Shown: positions 34,063 through 43,079, counted from the first letter of the stretch. The stretch is DNA of 64,000 nucleotides from JAKRSE01 sp943369295 (GCA_943369295.1 CALRMU020000002.1:806001-870000); one strand, 5' to 3'. Notes: generated by a model not told the origin, from the letters alone. Made by a program: numbers and translations.

Positions 34063-35199
34063 ATGCTTAATAGGATCACCATTCTGGTGTCCTTCATTGG
34101 CATTTTCATTGCCGGGACGCTTTCATTTTCGCACTTGACCAACAAGATGCCCCCTTGTGGAAGCTCTGGCGGATGTACCGGCGTCCTGTCCAGTCCTTTT
34201 GCCTCCTTCTTCGGACTGCCCGTTGCCTACATTGGTCTCGGTGCCTACTTTGCCTTGGCAGCTATTTCGGTTCTCCGCTCTACTAAAGCTGGTGCGGATT
34301 GGACAATGTTGATCAAGGTCGGTTTTGGTCTGACTGCCGTCGGAGTTTTGGCTAGCTTCTGGTTTACCTTCGCCTCCCTGGTTTATATTCAAGAAGCCTG
34401 CCTCTGGTGTTTGGGCTCTGCCGCCACCATGATCGCACTCTTCTTCCTTCACGCTTCTCTGTGGGGAAAGAATCCACCTGAGGAACCAGGACAGGTGGAT
34501 GTTCTTGCCAGCGTCGCAGGATTGGTTTTGGCGACGACCCTTTTCATTCCTTCAGCAATGGCGGCTTCCGAGGCAACTAACAGGGTCACGGCCTCAGTCA
34601 AGGTGGATCTGGCAACCAGAGAGACCCTGCTTCCTTCTGACCCTCAGAGAATTTGGGGCAACAAGGATGCCAAGGTGATCTTGGTCGAGTTTGCCGACCC
34701 CAACTGTCCAAGCTGCCGCCGGGCGTATCAGGAAGTCAAAAAGCTGATTGCTCCCTACATGCAGACTATCGCCTTTGCTTACAGAAACCTACCCCTCTTC
34801 CAGATTCCTGGTCACGAGACATCGGTTCAGGTGGCTGTCGCAATGGAATATGCGGCTGAGCACAACAAGTACAGGGAGTTTTACGAGAAGGTCTTTGAGG
34901 AAGGCAACACGGAGCGGATTAAGGATGTTTCGGGCATTCTCTCTATTGCTCGCGAAGTCGGTCTGAACAGCCGAGAACTCTCCTCAATCCTCTCTAACAA
35001 AGCGGATTACACCGCCAAGCTGGACGAATTGACTGCTCGAGTTTCTGAGGAAATGAACCTGGCCCAGAGCTTCAACATCACTGGCACTCCGACATTCATT
35101 CTCTACGCTGAAGGCATCGGAGCCAAGGCTGTCACTGGCCCCGATATTCAGAAGACTCTGAACTCAGAACCCTATTCGTCCCTACTGAAAGAAAAGTGA
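34063..35199 (+). CDS. VKOR-thioredoxin/DsbA fusion (disulfide-forming)
   Basis: 378 residues from ATG 34063; GTG 34024 in frame is an alternative. The N-terminal half (1-165) is an integral vitamin K epoxide reductase domain with four or five membrane helices, loop cysteines C32 and C38, and the quinone-side CXXC C113-L-W-C116. The C-terminal half (about 175-378) is a DsbA-like thioredoxin domain with C215-P-S-C218 and cis-Pro in TGTPTFIL. Together they oxidise exported proteins and pass electrons to quinone, replacing DsbA plus DsbB. Fused VKORs are known in several phyla. The stop overlaps the GTG start of mnmA. Confidence 0.9.
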   Translation: MLNRITILVSFIGIFIAGTLSFSHLTNKMPPCGSSGGCTGVLSSPFASFFGLPVAYIGLGAYFALAAISVLRSTKAGADWTMLIKVGFGLTAVGVLASFWFTFASLVYIQEACLWCLGSAATMIALFFLHASLWGKNPPEEPGQVDVLASVAGLVLATTLFIPSAMAASEATNRVTASVKVDLATRETLLPSDPQRIWGNKDAKVILVEFADPNCPSCRRAYQEVKKLIAPYMQTIAFAYRNLPLFQIPGHETSVQVAVAMEYAAEHNKYREFYEKVFEEGNTERIKDVSGILSIAREVGLNSRELSSILSNKADYTAKLDELTARVSEEMNLAQSFNITGTPTFILYAEGIGAKAVTGPDIQKTLNSEPYSSLLKEK

Positions 35200-36281
35200 G
35201 CCGAAAACCACGAGTATGCGTCGCCATGTCGGGCGGCGTCGATTCCAGCGTCGTTCCCATTCTCCTTATGGAGAAGGGGTACGACGTTGTGGGCATCACG
35301 ATGCAGATCTGGCAGGAAAGCCAGACTGATCCTCGCCATGCTGGCTGCTGTTCTTTGGGAGCCGTTGAAGACGCGAGGAGAGTAGCAGGCATTCTGGGCT
35401 TTCCTCACTACGTCATCAACTTCAAAGAGGAGTTCAAGTCGGCTGTCATCGAAGAGTTCATTACCGAGTACGAGCTCGGCCGAACTCCCAACCCCTGCGT
35501 CACCTGCAACACGAAGGTCAAGTTCAATGCACTGCTCAAAGCGGCCAGAGAACTTGGATTAGAAAAGCTGGCGACTGGCCATTACGCCCGAATCCGAAGA
35601 AACTCGAAAACTGGCGCATACCGCCTTATGAAGGCTCTGGGTTCCGGCAAGGATCAGAGCTACGTGCTGTACGGCATGAACCAGGATCAGCTGAGCGCTT
35701 CCATGTTTCCTCTGGGAGAACTAGGCGACAAGGCTGAAACAAGGCGGCTTGCTCGAGAAGCGGGTCTGCCCGTTGCTGACAAGCCAGACAGCCAAGATAT
35801 CTGCTTTGTGAGTGAGGCTGGCGGCTATAGAGAGTTTCTGCGAAAATCCAAGCCCGATATCTTTAGTGATGGCCAGTTGGTTTCCACCAGCGGGGAAGTG
35901 CTTGGTGCCCACCACGGAGTCGCCGATTTCACCATCGGTCAAAGACGCGGCCTTGGTGTCGCGGCTGGCAGGCCCCTCTACGTGATCGGCCTTGAGCCCA
36001 AGAGCAATAGGGTCGTTGTTGGCAGCGAGGAGAGCCTTTTTTCGAAAAAGGTTTATCTCACCGAAGTCAACTGGTCTGAAGGTGTGATGCCAAGCGAGCC
36101 AATCCCCGTAATGGCTAAGATTCGCTATAATATGGACCCGAAAAAGGCTACTCTGCACCCGGGCGAAACACCCTGGCTGGAGTTTGCCGAACCAGTGAGG
36201 GCTGTCACCCCTGGCCAGGCAGCTGTCGCTTATCGCGGTTCGACCCTTGCTGCAGGCGGTAAGATTCTGGCTGGATCATGA
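35196..36281 (+). CDS. mnmA: tRNA-specific 2-thiouridylase
   Basis: 361 residues. It adds sulfur to U34 of tRNA-Lys, -Glu and -Gln. The ATP pyrophosphatase loop is SGGVDSS (12-18). Catalytic cysteines lie in NPCVTCN (near 101) and in DSQDICFV (near 203). The C-terminal beta-barrel includes GQRRGLGVAAGRPLYV. The start is a GTG inside the VKOR stop (GTGA), and the end overlaps the next start by 4 bases (ATGA). A membrane disulfide enzyme and a cytosolic thiolation enzyme are thus translated in step. Confidence 0.95.
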   Translation: MSRKPRVCVAMSGGVDSSVVPILLMEKGYDVVGITMQIWQESQTDPRHAGCCSLGAVEDARRVAGILGFPHYVINFKEEFKSAVIEEFITEYELGRTPNPCVTCNTKVKFNALLKAARELGLEKLATGHYARIRRNSKTGAYRLMKALGSGKDQSYVLYGMNQDQLSASMFPLGELGDKAETRRLAREAGLPVADKPDSQDICFVSEAGGYREFLRKSKPDIFSDGQLVSTSGEVLGAHHGVADFTIGQRRGLGVAAGRPLYVIGLEPKSNRVVVGSEESLFSKKVYLTEVNWSEGVMPSEPIPVMAKIRYNMDPKKATLHPGETPWLEFAEPVRAVTPGQAAVAYRGSTLAAGGKILAGS

Positions 36282-36625
36282 ACGAGTGGATTCCCTTAAT
36301 CTTGGCTCTCGTTCTGGGAACCATTCTTATCTTGGTTCTCACCTTTCTCTTGAGGGTGCTGATCAAGCTGACCGCCGAAGTTAAGCAGACAGCCATCCGC
36401 ATTGAAAAGCTGGAGAAAAGGCTGAATAGTCAGGTGATGGAAGTCGCCGCACTAAAGAAGGCTTTGGAAGCGCCAAAACAGGACCCAATTATGGGAATTG
36501 TTGAGACTGCGATGAATTGGCGCAGCCGAGGACCCTGGATGACCGTAGGATTGGTCGGAGCACGGCTCTTTCAGTCATACTGGAAGAACCGAAATTCCCG
36601 AGCTTTGCCGGGACCCAAGGAGTGA
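36278..36625 (+). CDS. Small membrane protein with coiled coil, unknown
   Basis: 115 residues: one N-terminal membrane helix (about 5-30), a charged coiled-coil-like segment (31-65, IRIEKLEKRLNSQVMEVAALKKALE), and a tail with a second weak hydrophobic stretch. It resembles DUF948-type anchor proteins in plan only. ATGA overlap with mnmA; it is followed 5 bases later by a YtxH-type gene, with which it may work at the envelope. Confidence 0.65.
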   Translation: MNEWIPLILALVLGTILILVLTFLLRVLIKLTAEVKQTAIRIEKLEKRLNSQVMEVAALKKALEAPKQDPIMGIVETAMNWRSRGPWMTVGLVGARLFQSYWKNRNSRALPGPKE

Positions 36626-36629
36626 GCTT

Positions 36630-36866
36630 ATGAACAACAACAGCGATCACAACGCCCTCGTTTATCTTTTGGCCGGTTTCGGTCTGGGCGCCCTTATCGG
36701 AGCCCTCGCCGGACTTCTGCTTGCCCCCAAGGCTGGCACTGAGACCAGAGATGAACTTGCCGGAAGGTTGAAAGAAATCAAGAGCAAGTCAGAAGAGTGG
36801 ATCGCCGAGCAGAAGGCCAAGAAGCAGACCGCTGCTCTTGAAGCCAGCGACGAAGCTGGTGCCTAA
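36630..36866 (+). CDS. YtxH-domain small membrane protein
   Basis: 78 residues with a glycine-rich membrane helix (about 10-30, LLAGFGLGALIGALAGLLLAP) followed by the family signature PKAGTETRDELAGRLK and a charged helical tail. YtxH proteins are small stress-related envelope proteins of unclear function. Its start has AAGGAGTGAGC upstream. Confidence 0.85.
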   Translation: MNNNSDHNALVYLLAGFGLGALIGALAGLLLAPKAGTETRDELAGRLKEIKSKSEEWIAEQKAKKQTAALEASDEAGA

Positions 36867-36883
36867 GGCGAAAACAGGCTGAC

Positions 36884-38098
36884 ATGGCCTGGTGGCGATT
36901 TGCCCTATGGGCGGCCGTGGTTACGGCTGCCCTCATCTTCTTATGGAGCGTACGTTCGGTCCTGCTGCCTTTTGGCGTCGGCTGGATCATCGCGGTGCTT
37001 CTGGAGCCCCTTGTCAAACGCATGACAAGTTGGGGGATGAATCGGGTTGTCGCCATCCTAGCTATCGTCTCTGTCTTCTTTGTTCTTGCTACTGGCGTAG
37101 GCTTGTGGGTTGGGCCCCGAATTGGAGGCCAGGTTGGTGAACTGCAGAAGTCAATTCACGAACTAACCACCACTATCAGCCAAGAAAGCCGCACAGAGAA
37201 CCACTTTTTGAGGTGGAACCCTGTTGTTCGATCCCAGCCGCCCGGACCCCTGGCCGCTCTGGATAGGACGCTAGAACAGGTTTCTCCGGCACTCGAACGG
37301 GCTGGACTTCCATCAAACCGCCGAGCTATCTTTGAGCAGTACGTAGCACCCCAGAGAGATCAGATTGCGGAGGGGATCGGAGGCTTTTTCAATGGCTTCT
37401 TCAAAATCCTTATTGGCGCGGCGAGCCAGATGTTCCTGTTCGTCTTCGTGCCTCTCTTTGTCTTCTTCTTCTTGATGGACATGGAGAACTACGCGGGCAA
37501 GATGATTCGCCTAGTTCCGCCTGCGATTCAGGCTACCGTCCTGGGAGTTGTGACCGATGTTGGTCAGGTGTTTAAAAGCTACCTGCGAGGAGTCCTGGTC
37601 AACGTCGCCATCTACACAACTTTCTTCGCTCTCGTTTTTAGTGCGCTCGGACTCCCCTATTCCATTCTTCTTGGCTTGCTTGCTGGCACTCTCTATCTGA
37701 TACCGGTTTTGGGAGGGGTCCTGACTTCTGTGTCGCTCTTCCTCGTTGTTGGCTTTAGCGGAACCATGGGCAACTGGTTCTTCACAGTCGGAAGCTCTTG
37801 GACTTGGGGACTGATTGTCGCCATTCTTTTCTCGATCATCAGCACAGGCTACGATTCAGTCGTGACGCCTAGGCTGGTGGGCAAGGCCGTTGGTCTTGAT
37901 CCTTTGGTCTCGATGTTTGTTGTTTTTTCGGGTGGTGCGCTTTTCGGACTCCCCGGAATGATCTTGGCCTATCCAGTTTCTGGTGCCCTCAAGGTCACCA
38001 TGAGCCGCATTTTCAAAGTCACAAACATGACTCCAGCCAGCGAGACCCTGGCTCTTCCGACTGTTCCTGCCCGGCACAGAGAGTCAATAGACCCTTGA
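36884..38098 (+). CDS. AI-2E family (PerM/YtvI-like) permease
   Basis: 404 residues with seven or eight membrane segments and the family plan: an N-terminal pair (LLPFGVGWIIAVLLEPLVKRM), a large soluble loop (about 75-170), then the late conserved region (YSILLGLLAGTLYLIPVLGGVLTS; VTPRLVGKAVGLDPLVSMFVV; GLPGMILAYPVSGALK). Members include the AI-2 exporter TqsA, sporulation YtvI and Na+/H+ antiporters, so the substrate is open. It is the last gene of the operon begun by the VKOR fusion. Confidence 0.88.
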   Translation: MAWWRFALWAAVVTAALIFLWSVRSVLLPFGVGWIIAVLLEPLVKRMTSWGMNRVVAILAIVSVFFVLATGVGLWVGPRIGGQVGELQKSIHELTTTISQESRTENHFLRWNPVVRSQPPGPLAALDRTLEQVSPALERAGLPSNRRAIFEQYVAPQRDQIAEGIGGFFNGFFKILIGAASQMFLFVFVPLFVFFFLMDMENYAGKMIRLVPPAIQATVLGVVTDVGQVFKSYLRGVLVNVAIYTTFFALVFSALGLPYSILLGLLAGTLYLIPVLGGVLTSVSLFLVVGFSGTMGNWFFTVGSSWTWGLIVAILFSIISTGYDSVVTPRLVGKAVGLDPLVSMFVVFSGGALFGLPGMILAYPVSGALKVTMSRIFKVTNMTPASETLALPTVPARHRESIDP

Positions 38099-38158
38099 GC
38101 CGGTCCAGGGTCAAACTGTCCGTGCAGACTCAAAACCCTTAGTAAGTAGGACCTTATT

Positions 38159-38182
38159 CTGGGTCAAACCCCCCAGATTTTT
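38159..38182 (+). terminator. Weak terminator of the VKOR-mnmA operon
   Basis: CTGGG / CCCAG stem with a 7-8-base loop followed by ATTTTTG. The stem is short, so efficiency may be low. Confidence 0.45.
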
Positions 38183-38340
38183 GTTGCAGCAGCAACAACG
38201 GCCTCTAAACAACCATCATTAGTATTGTCAGTCACTGACGACCTCGACAATCGCTCTTCTTTTTTCGGAAGCCCCGGAAGCTGAAGCAGGCGATACCTAA
38301 CAACGCTTTGCGTTAGGACTGGGCGGCGCCCGCAGCCGCC
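38181..38340 (+). promoter_or_regulatory. Structured leader of the 63-residue gene
   Basis: In 160 bases four hairpins line up: TTGTTGC-AGCA-GCAACAA (38181-38198), GTCAGTCACTGAC (38227-38239), CCTAAC/GTTAGG (about 38295-38316) and GGCGGC/GCCGCC (38322-38340). The small gene starts 28 bases later behind AGAAAGAAAGAGG. TTGTCA (38226-38231) with ACAATC 16 bases later is a possible promoter. None of the hairpins fits the dispersed repeat classes, and I recognise no riboswitch. Confidence 0.4.
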
Positions 38341-38368
38341 ATTTCAGAAAGAAAGAGGTCCGTATCCT

Positions 38369-38560
38369 ATGATCAACATTCGCGCTTTCGCGCGTCCCGC
38401 AATCCTGCCCCGGTTCTTTTCGATCCGAAAGGCAGAACGACAAATCGCCCAAGAGGGCACAGAGAAGCAGGCTGAACGGCCAGGCTTCTTCGCACAGTTC
38501 GAAGCCATGATGAGCCACGCCTCGGCCCCCCTCATCAAGAGCTTGATGGAAAAGTATTAA
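38369..38560 (+). CDS. Small orphan protein, 63 residues
   Basis: A basic N-terminal half (MINIRAFARPAILPRFFSIRKAERQ) and a helical C-terminal half (PGFFAQFEAMMSHASAPLIKSLMEKY). I recognise no family. It is supported as real by AAAGAGG about 12 bases upstream of the ATG, by a textbook terminator just after it, and by a balanced composition. The amphipathic basic N-terminus could contact membrane or nucleic acid. It stands as its own transcription unit between the permease operon and the large regulator. Confidence 0.6.
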   Translation: MINIRAFARPAILPRFFSIRKAERQIAQEGTEKQAERPGFFAQFEAMMSHASAPLIKSLMEKY

Positions 38561-38590
38561 GCTGCTAAAGGCTCCAACCCAGCTTGATCT

Positions 38591-38620
38591 GGCTCCCTGA
38601 AAAGGGAGCCTTTTTGTTTT
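38591..38620 (+). terminator. Rho-independent terminator of the small orphan gene
   Basis: GGCTCCCT-GAAA-AGGGAGCC followed by TTTTTGTTTT. Perfect 8-bp stem with a GNRA-type loop. Confidence 0.92.
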
Positions 38621-38680
38621 GTCCCGATCAGCAATTGGATCAAGCTTTGATGGGTCCGAGGCCATCATAATAAGGACTTC

Positions 38681-41600
38681 GTGTCTTTGTGGCGTCTCAA
38701 GCTGTTTGGTGAAGTCTGCCTGGAAGGTCCAGGTTATGAATCAAGAAACTTTGGGACCATCCGAGCCGCTAAGCTCCTGGTCATCCTTTCACTCACTCGA
38801 TCTGCCCGCATGCCGCGAGAGCACTTGGCAGAACAGCTTTGGCCAGATGACCTCTACGACGCCACCAGACTGAGACTGAGGCAGGAGATCCATCGCCTTA
38901 AAAAGGCGCTTGGACCGGCCGAGGGAATGGTCGTCACTACGACGACCGATGTTGGTCTGGACCGGTCGATGTTCGAGACAGACATTGACATCTTAAGGCA
39001 GATTGTCCAGAAAGACGGGGCGGCAAAAGAAGGATTCGATGTCGAAGCTCTTTTCAAAAATGAGTTTCTCCCCGCTTGGGATGAAGTCTGGACAATGGCC
39101 GAACGAGCTCCCGCCGAGGCACTGCAGCTTCAGGCTGCCATCGCTCACGGTCAGCATCTATTGGCCAATGGTCGAGCAGAATCCGCCCTTGAGACTGCCC
39201 AGTGGCTGATTCCTAAACACCCTTACAACGAAGAAATCCGCATGGTCGCTGTTAAGGCTCATGGAGAATTGGGAAGCCTTGCCAGTGCAGTTGCCGAGTA
39301 TCAGCAGTTTCGTCGTGGCTTAAAGGATGCCTTGGGCGTAGAACCCAAAGAGGCTTCAGAGAAGGTGGTCAAGGAGCTCACAGAGTCCCTGGTGCCAAGA
39401 GCTCGCCTCTCGGCCGCTGCGCCCCATCAAGCAGAGGAGGATCGACAGTCCGCCAATGAGCTTGGTGGAGAGATCCCCAACCCTATCGAGCCGTTAGTCG
39501 GCCGAGCTGAGCTTCTTCAGCAGGTGAAAGATCTGACATCACCTGAGTCAGGCATTCGGCTTCTCACACTGGTCGGACCGGGTGGGATTGGCAAGACTCG
39601 CCTCGTTATCGAAGCTGCCCAAGCGTTGAAGCGGCAGGGTGATAGGAGAGTCTTGTTTGTCACCCTCTCCGAGGCAGCTTCTAATTCAGACTGGGCGCGA
39701 GTTGTGGCAGCCCAGCTAAGATCCGCCATTCCTTCGGATGCCGAGCCGCTGAATTTGCTAAGCAACCTGCTGAAGTCCGAGCCCACGCTTTTGGTTCTGG
39801 ATAACGCAGAGACCTTTATGCCAGAGATCAGCAAGGGGGTGAAAAGGCTGCTTGAAGCCAGTTCGACCTTATCCATCTTGGCGACCTCCATTACCCCTCT
39901 GAAGATAGGGGGCGAAACTCCTTTGAACGTCGGTCCCTTGGATGCGATGACAGAAGGTCGGCAGATTCTTGTCAACGCTCTTAAAACACATCGTCCTTTG
40001 GCGGCGGTAGTTTCGGCAAATGATGAGGCCCTCAACCAAATCGCTCAAAGGTTGGATGGCTATCCTTTGGCGCTTCGTCTTGCTGCGGCAAGGTTCAGAA
40101 TCCTATCGCCTGCTGCACTGCTTCAGCACTTGGACAGCACAGGAGGCTTGGCCAGCAGCGCCAACGATCTGCCTGAGCGGCATCGGTCTCTGGAATCAGC
40201 TCTAGCTGCCAGCTATGAATCTCTGGAAAAATCAGACCAGACTGCGCTGCAGCTGCTTTGTGCCCTGCCAGGCGGCGCAGGCATGGACTTGGCGGCCATG
40301 CTGCTCGGCGAGGATTCCCATCTGGATGCCCTTGAACGCCTGCTGGATTCGGCTCTTGTCAGCCTGGATGACCAGGGAACCTTTGTTCGGATCAGAATTC
40401 TTGGACCAGTAAAAGGCTTCGTTCGCGAGTCAGTCCATCAAGAAGACTGGCAGGCTATCGTCGAGCAAACAAGGCGAACAACAGCGGAATACGTCAAGAA
40501 AACAGTGCCCTCTTCGGCCTGCTGGCCAAACCAGGTGCAGATGAAAGCCTTGGATGAGGAAAATGAAAACATTCACGCTGCGTGGGACTGGGCCATAGAG
40601 CACGACTGGAAGCTTGCCGTCGAGGTGACTCCCAAGCTTTCGTTTTTTGAGCTAGCGAACGGAAGGTTGAAGGGAGCTTTAGCCCGAATTTATGAACTTG
40701 AAGACAGCTGGAGAAGCCTTAATGTCGACCAGCAGGCAGAACTGGATATCGTCCTTTATGGTCTGCAGATGCTTGCCGGGGAATCGGACAAAGCACTTGA
40801 ATCAATAGAAAGGGCGGAATCATCCCTTGTCAATAGCTCTACCCTTGAACTCAAGGCTCGATCTGCTGGAAACAGGGCCAGCTATTCATTTAGAAAAGAC
40901 TTCTGGAAGTCCAAAGATCATGCCTTCGCCGCTCTACAGCTAGCTAAAGACTGCGGCAATCTGGGTCTTGAGGCTAGAGGGCATCAGCTGCTTGGTTCGA
41001 TCTACTGGTACTCAAAAGAAATTGAGTCTGCAACCGCGAGCATGACCCGGGCTTTTGATCTTTATCGATCTTTGAACATGACGGCACAAGCTGGCTTTTC
41101 CGGATTGGATCTTGTGATTTATCATCAGCATGTAGGGGATAAAAAGAAGGCTTGGTCAATTCTTGCTGAAGCAAAACAGCTCATCCTTTCCTCAAACGAA
41201 CTCGTTGGTCAAGCTCACATGCATGAAATCGAGGGCCGCATGGCTCTTAGCGACGATAGGGCTGTGGAGGCAGAAGCTTCTTTCAGGGAATCTCTCCGGC
41301 TCTGGTCACGAGTCGAATCTGACTTTCAAGAAGCCGATCAGCTCTTGTCTCTCACAAGGGCTCTTCTTGCACAGGAACGTTGGGATGAAGCTTCAGAAAC
41401 CTTGCTGCAGTCTGCCGATAAATGGGTGAAGGATAACAATTCAGGTGGGCTCTGTCAATCGATAAGCTCTTTGGCGTTACTGCTGCATAAAAAGGGCCAG
41501 ACGGATCTAGCCCAGCATGCTCTTTCCTATGCCAGCTGCTTAGCTGAGGCCGAATCTTTGATCCTAGTCGAACCAGAAATCGAGTTTCGTGATTCGATTA

Positions 41601-41683
41601 TTGAGTTAGTCGGAGGGATAGGCAAGGCAGAGGGGCCTTATTCGCTGCTTGGCGCTAGGGCGTTGTTTGACCAGCTCCTTTGA
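38681..41683 (+). CDS. BTAD / NB-ARC / TPR signalling regulator (SARP-LAL-like)
   Basis: 1000 residues from GTG 38681 (AAGGA 4 bases upstream). Order: an OmpR-type winged helix (1-95, with PREHLAEQLWPDD and RLRLRQEIHRLKKAL), the bacterial transcriptional activation domain (about 110-235, ending FRRGLKDALGVEP), an NB-ARC-type ATPase (about 270-560; P-loop GPGGIGKTR near 299, Walker B TLLVLDNAE near 369, GYPLALRLAAARF), then about 430 residues of helical TPR-like repeats. This is the AfsR/SARP plan. ATP binding and a signal on the TPRs would switch DNA binding. Its target is unknown; the gene faces a globin gene that it overlaps by 29 bases tail to tail. Confidence 0.88.
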   Translation: MSLWRLKLFGEVCLEGPGYESRNFGTIRAAKLLVILSLTRSARMPREHLAEQLWPDDLYDATRLRLRQEIHRLKKALGPAEGMVVTTTTDVGLDRSMFETDIDILRQIVQKDGAAKEGFDVEALFKNEFLPAWDEVWTMAERAPAEALQLQAAIAHGQHLLANGRAESALETAQWLIPKHPYNEEIRMVAVKAHGELGSLASAVAEYQQFRRGLKDALGVEPKEASEKVVKELTESLVPRARLSAAAPHQAEEDRQSANELGGEIPNPIEPLVGRAELLQQVKDLTSPESGIRLLTLVGPGGIGKTRLVIEAAQALKRQGDRRVLFVTLSEAASNSDWARVVAAQLRSAIPSDAEPLNLLSNLLKSEPTLLVLDNAETFMPEISKGVKRLLEASSTLSILATSITPLKIGGETPLNVGPLDAMTEGRQILVNALKTHRPLAAVVSANDEALNQIAQRLDGYPLALRLAAARFRILSPAALLQHLDSTGGLASSANDLPERHRSLESALAASYESLEKSDQTALQLLCALPGGAGMDLAAMLLGEDSHLDALERLLDSALVSLDDQGTFVRIRILGPVKGFVRESVHQEDWQAIVEQTRRTTAEYVKKTVPSSACWPNQVQMKALDEENENIHAAWDWAIEHDWKLAVEVTPKLSFFELANGRLKGALARIYELEDSWRSLNVDQQAELDIVLYGLQMLAGESDKALESIERAESSLVNSSTLELKARSAGNRASYSFRKDFWKSKDHAFAALQLAKDCGNLGLEARGHQLLGSIYWYSKEIESATASMTRAFDLYRSLNMTAQAGFSGLDLVIYHQHVGDKKKAWSILAEAKQLILSSNELVGQAHMHEIEGRMALSDDRAVEAEASFRESLRLWSRVESDFQEADQLLSLTRALLAQERWDEASETLLQSADKWVKDNNSGGLCQSISSLALLLHKKGQTDLAQHALSYASCLAEAESLILVEPEIEFRDSIIELVGGIGKAEGPYSLLGARALFDQLL

Positions 41684-42098
41684 GCATTTCGATGGCGACC
41701 AGGTTGTAGAGTTTGTTCCACAGCTCAAGCTCTTGAGCAGTGATGGGTGGATTGAGGGCTGCGCCTAGCTCTTCTAAAAGCAGAGTGCCAACGACTGGAT
41801 AGTGACCTGGCTCTGCGCCGTAATCAATGTGCCTCCTGCCCAAGTCACGGCAAGTTGCGACAAAGGCCCCCGGATCTTCCAGAGCATCGACTGCCGAAGC
41901 AAGCATGGAGACGAGCTTCTCCTGCTGGCTGTAAAGGTCGCTGGGAAAAAGCCTTCTGAGGTTTGGATGGTCGGCAAAAAGCCGGGTGTACACCCTCTCG
42001 CTGACCTCTTCACTATGTGGTATCAGCCTCATGAAGGAGACCCGAAGCATCGCTCTTTCTTCTTCTGTCGGCCACTCTGGCACAGGCATTCCATTCAT
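41655..42098 (-). CDS. Bacterial globin (haemoglobin-like)
   Basis: 147 residues, single globin domain. The proximal histidine lies in DLGRRHIDYGAEPGHYPVVG, a near-exact match to the F-helix region of flavohaemoglobin-type and Vitreoscilla-type globins. The N-terminal A-B helices are ERAMLRVSFMRLIPHSEEVSERVYTRLF, then DHPNLRRLFPSDLYSQQEKL. There is no reductase domain. It may bind oxygen or NO. Whether the neighbouring regulator controls it is unknown. Confidence 0.87.
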   Translation of the reverse strand: MNGMPVPEWPTEEERAMLRVSFMRLIPHSEEVSERVYTRLFADHPNLRRLFPSDLYSQQEKLVSMLASAVDALEDPGAFVATCRDLGRRHIDYGAEPGHYPVVGTLLLEELGAALNPPITAQELELWNKLYNLVAIEMLKGAGQTTP

Positions 42099-42313
42099 GA
42101 TCTTGTTAGGCTATGGTCACACATTTTTTTGGCTAAATCGATGCTCTGCCGTTTTTGTAACCAACTTGTAACGGTTCAAGGGACTTTGATCGATTTAGCT
42201 TGGGCAGTGACCCCACCGACTTTTGTCCAAAAGTCCAGCTGCGACAAAAATTTCTTCTTTGTTTGAAGCTGAACGCGAGCATAGATGGGAATAAATGGAC
42301 CAAACTCTAGCCT

Positions 42314-42982
42314 ATGCTTGCTGCACTCGCCGCCGCCTCGATGATTCAGGCAACACCAGTTCACAACACCCTGACAGCCCAAGAAAAGAAAGATGGCTGG
42401 AAGCTGCTTTTTGATGGCAAGTCCACAAAAGGCTGGCGCAATTTTGGCGCCACCACTATCGGCAAAGGCTGGGTGGTGAAGGATGGAGTTCTCAAAACGG
42501 TTGACCCCAACACCGCCGGTGACATTGTGACGACTGGCAAGTACGGCTGGTTTGAACTGAGTGTTGAGTTCAACATGGAGAAGGGGCAGAACAGCGGAAT
42601 CATGTACCACGTCGCTGATGGTGGCGAAGCTGCTTGGCATTCGGCTCCTGAGATTCAGATTTACGACCATCCTTTTCAGAAGGGGGTTGAAACCACTGGA
42701 TTCCTTTATGAGCTTTATTCCGCCCCGAAGGATGCCGCAAAGCCTGCTGGAGAGTGGAACCACTTCCGCATTATTGTGAGCAAGGACAAGTGCGCGACCT
42801 ATGTTAACGGGGTCAAGTACTACGAATACGTTTTGGGCAGCTCAGATTGGAACGCCAGAGTGGCCAAGAGCAAGTTCGGCGAGATGCCCAACTTTGCCAA
42901 GGCACGCACGGGTGCTATCGGCATTCAGGGCGACCACGGCGTGGTTTCCTTTAGGAACATCAAGATCAAGACTCTTAAGTAA
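42314..42982 (+). CDS. DUF1080 (3-keto-disaccharide hydrolase-like) secreted protein
   Basis: 222 residues with a short signal peptide (MLAALAAASMIQA). A single jelly-roll domain of DUF1080 type: EKKDGWKLLFDGKSTKGWRNFG, GKYGWFELSVEFNMEKGQNSGIMYHV, PEIQIYDHP, GEWNHFRIIV and GAIGIQGDHGVVSFRNIKI. Some members hydrolyse 3-keto-glycosides. The gene has its own terminator. A secreted Gfo/Idh/MocA oxidoreductase 3 kb on belongs to the sort of enzyme that makes keto-sugars; a functional link is inference. Confidence 0.88.
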   Translation: MLAALAAASMIQATPVHNTLTAQEKKDGWKLLFDGKSTKGWRNFGATTIGKGWVVKDGVLKTVDPNTAGDIVTTGKYGWFELSVEFNMEKGQNSGIMYHVADGGEAAWHSAPEIQIYDHPFQKGVETTGFLYELYSAPKDAAKPAGEWNHFRIIVSKDKCATYVNGVKYYEYVLGSSDWNARVAKSKFGEMPNFAKARTGAIGIQGDHGVVSFRNIKIKTLK

Positions 42983-43005
42983 GATTCGTGATTGTTTGGC
43001 TTATG

Positions 43006-43044
43006 GCCTGGCCGAGCTTAGCTCGGTCAGGCTCTTTATTTATT
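43006..43044 (+). terminator. Terminator of the DUF1080 gene
   Basis: GCCTGGCCGAGC-TTA-GCTCGGTCAGGC (11 of 12 pairs, plus a wobble) followed by TCTTTATTTATT. Confidence 0.85.
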
Positions 43045-43079
43045 AACCTGCCTTGCCTTCGGATGAGTAGAATCAGCTC

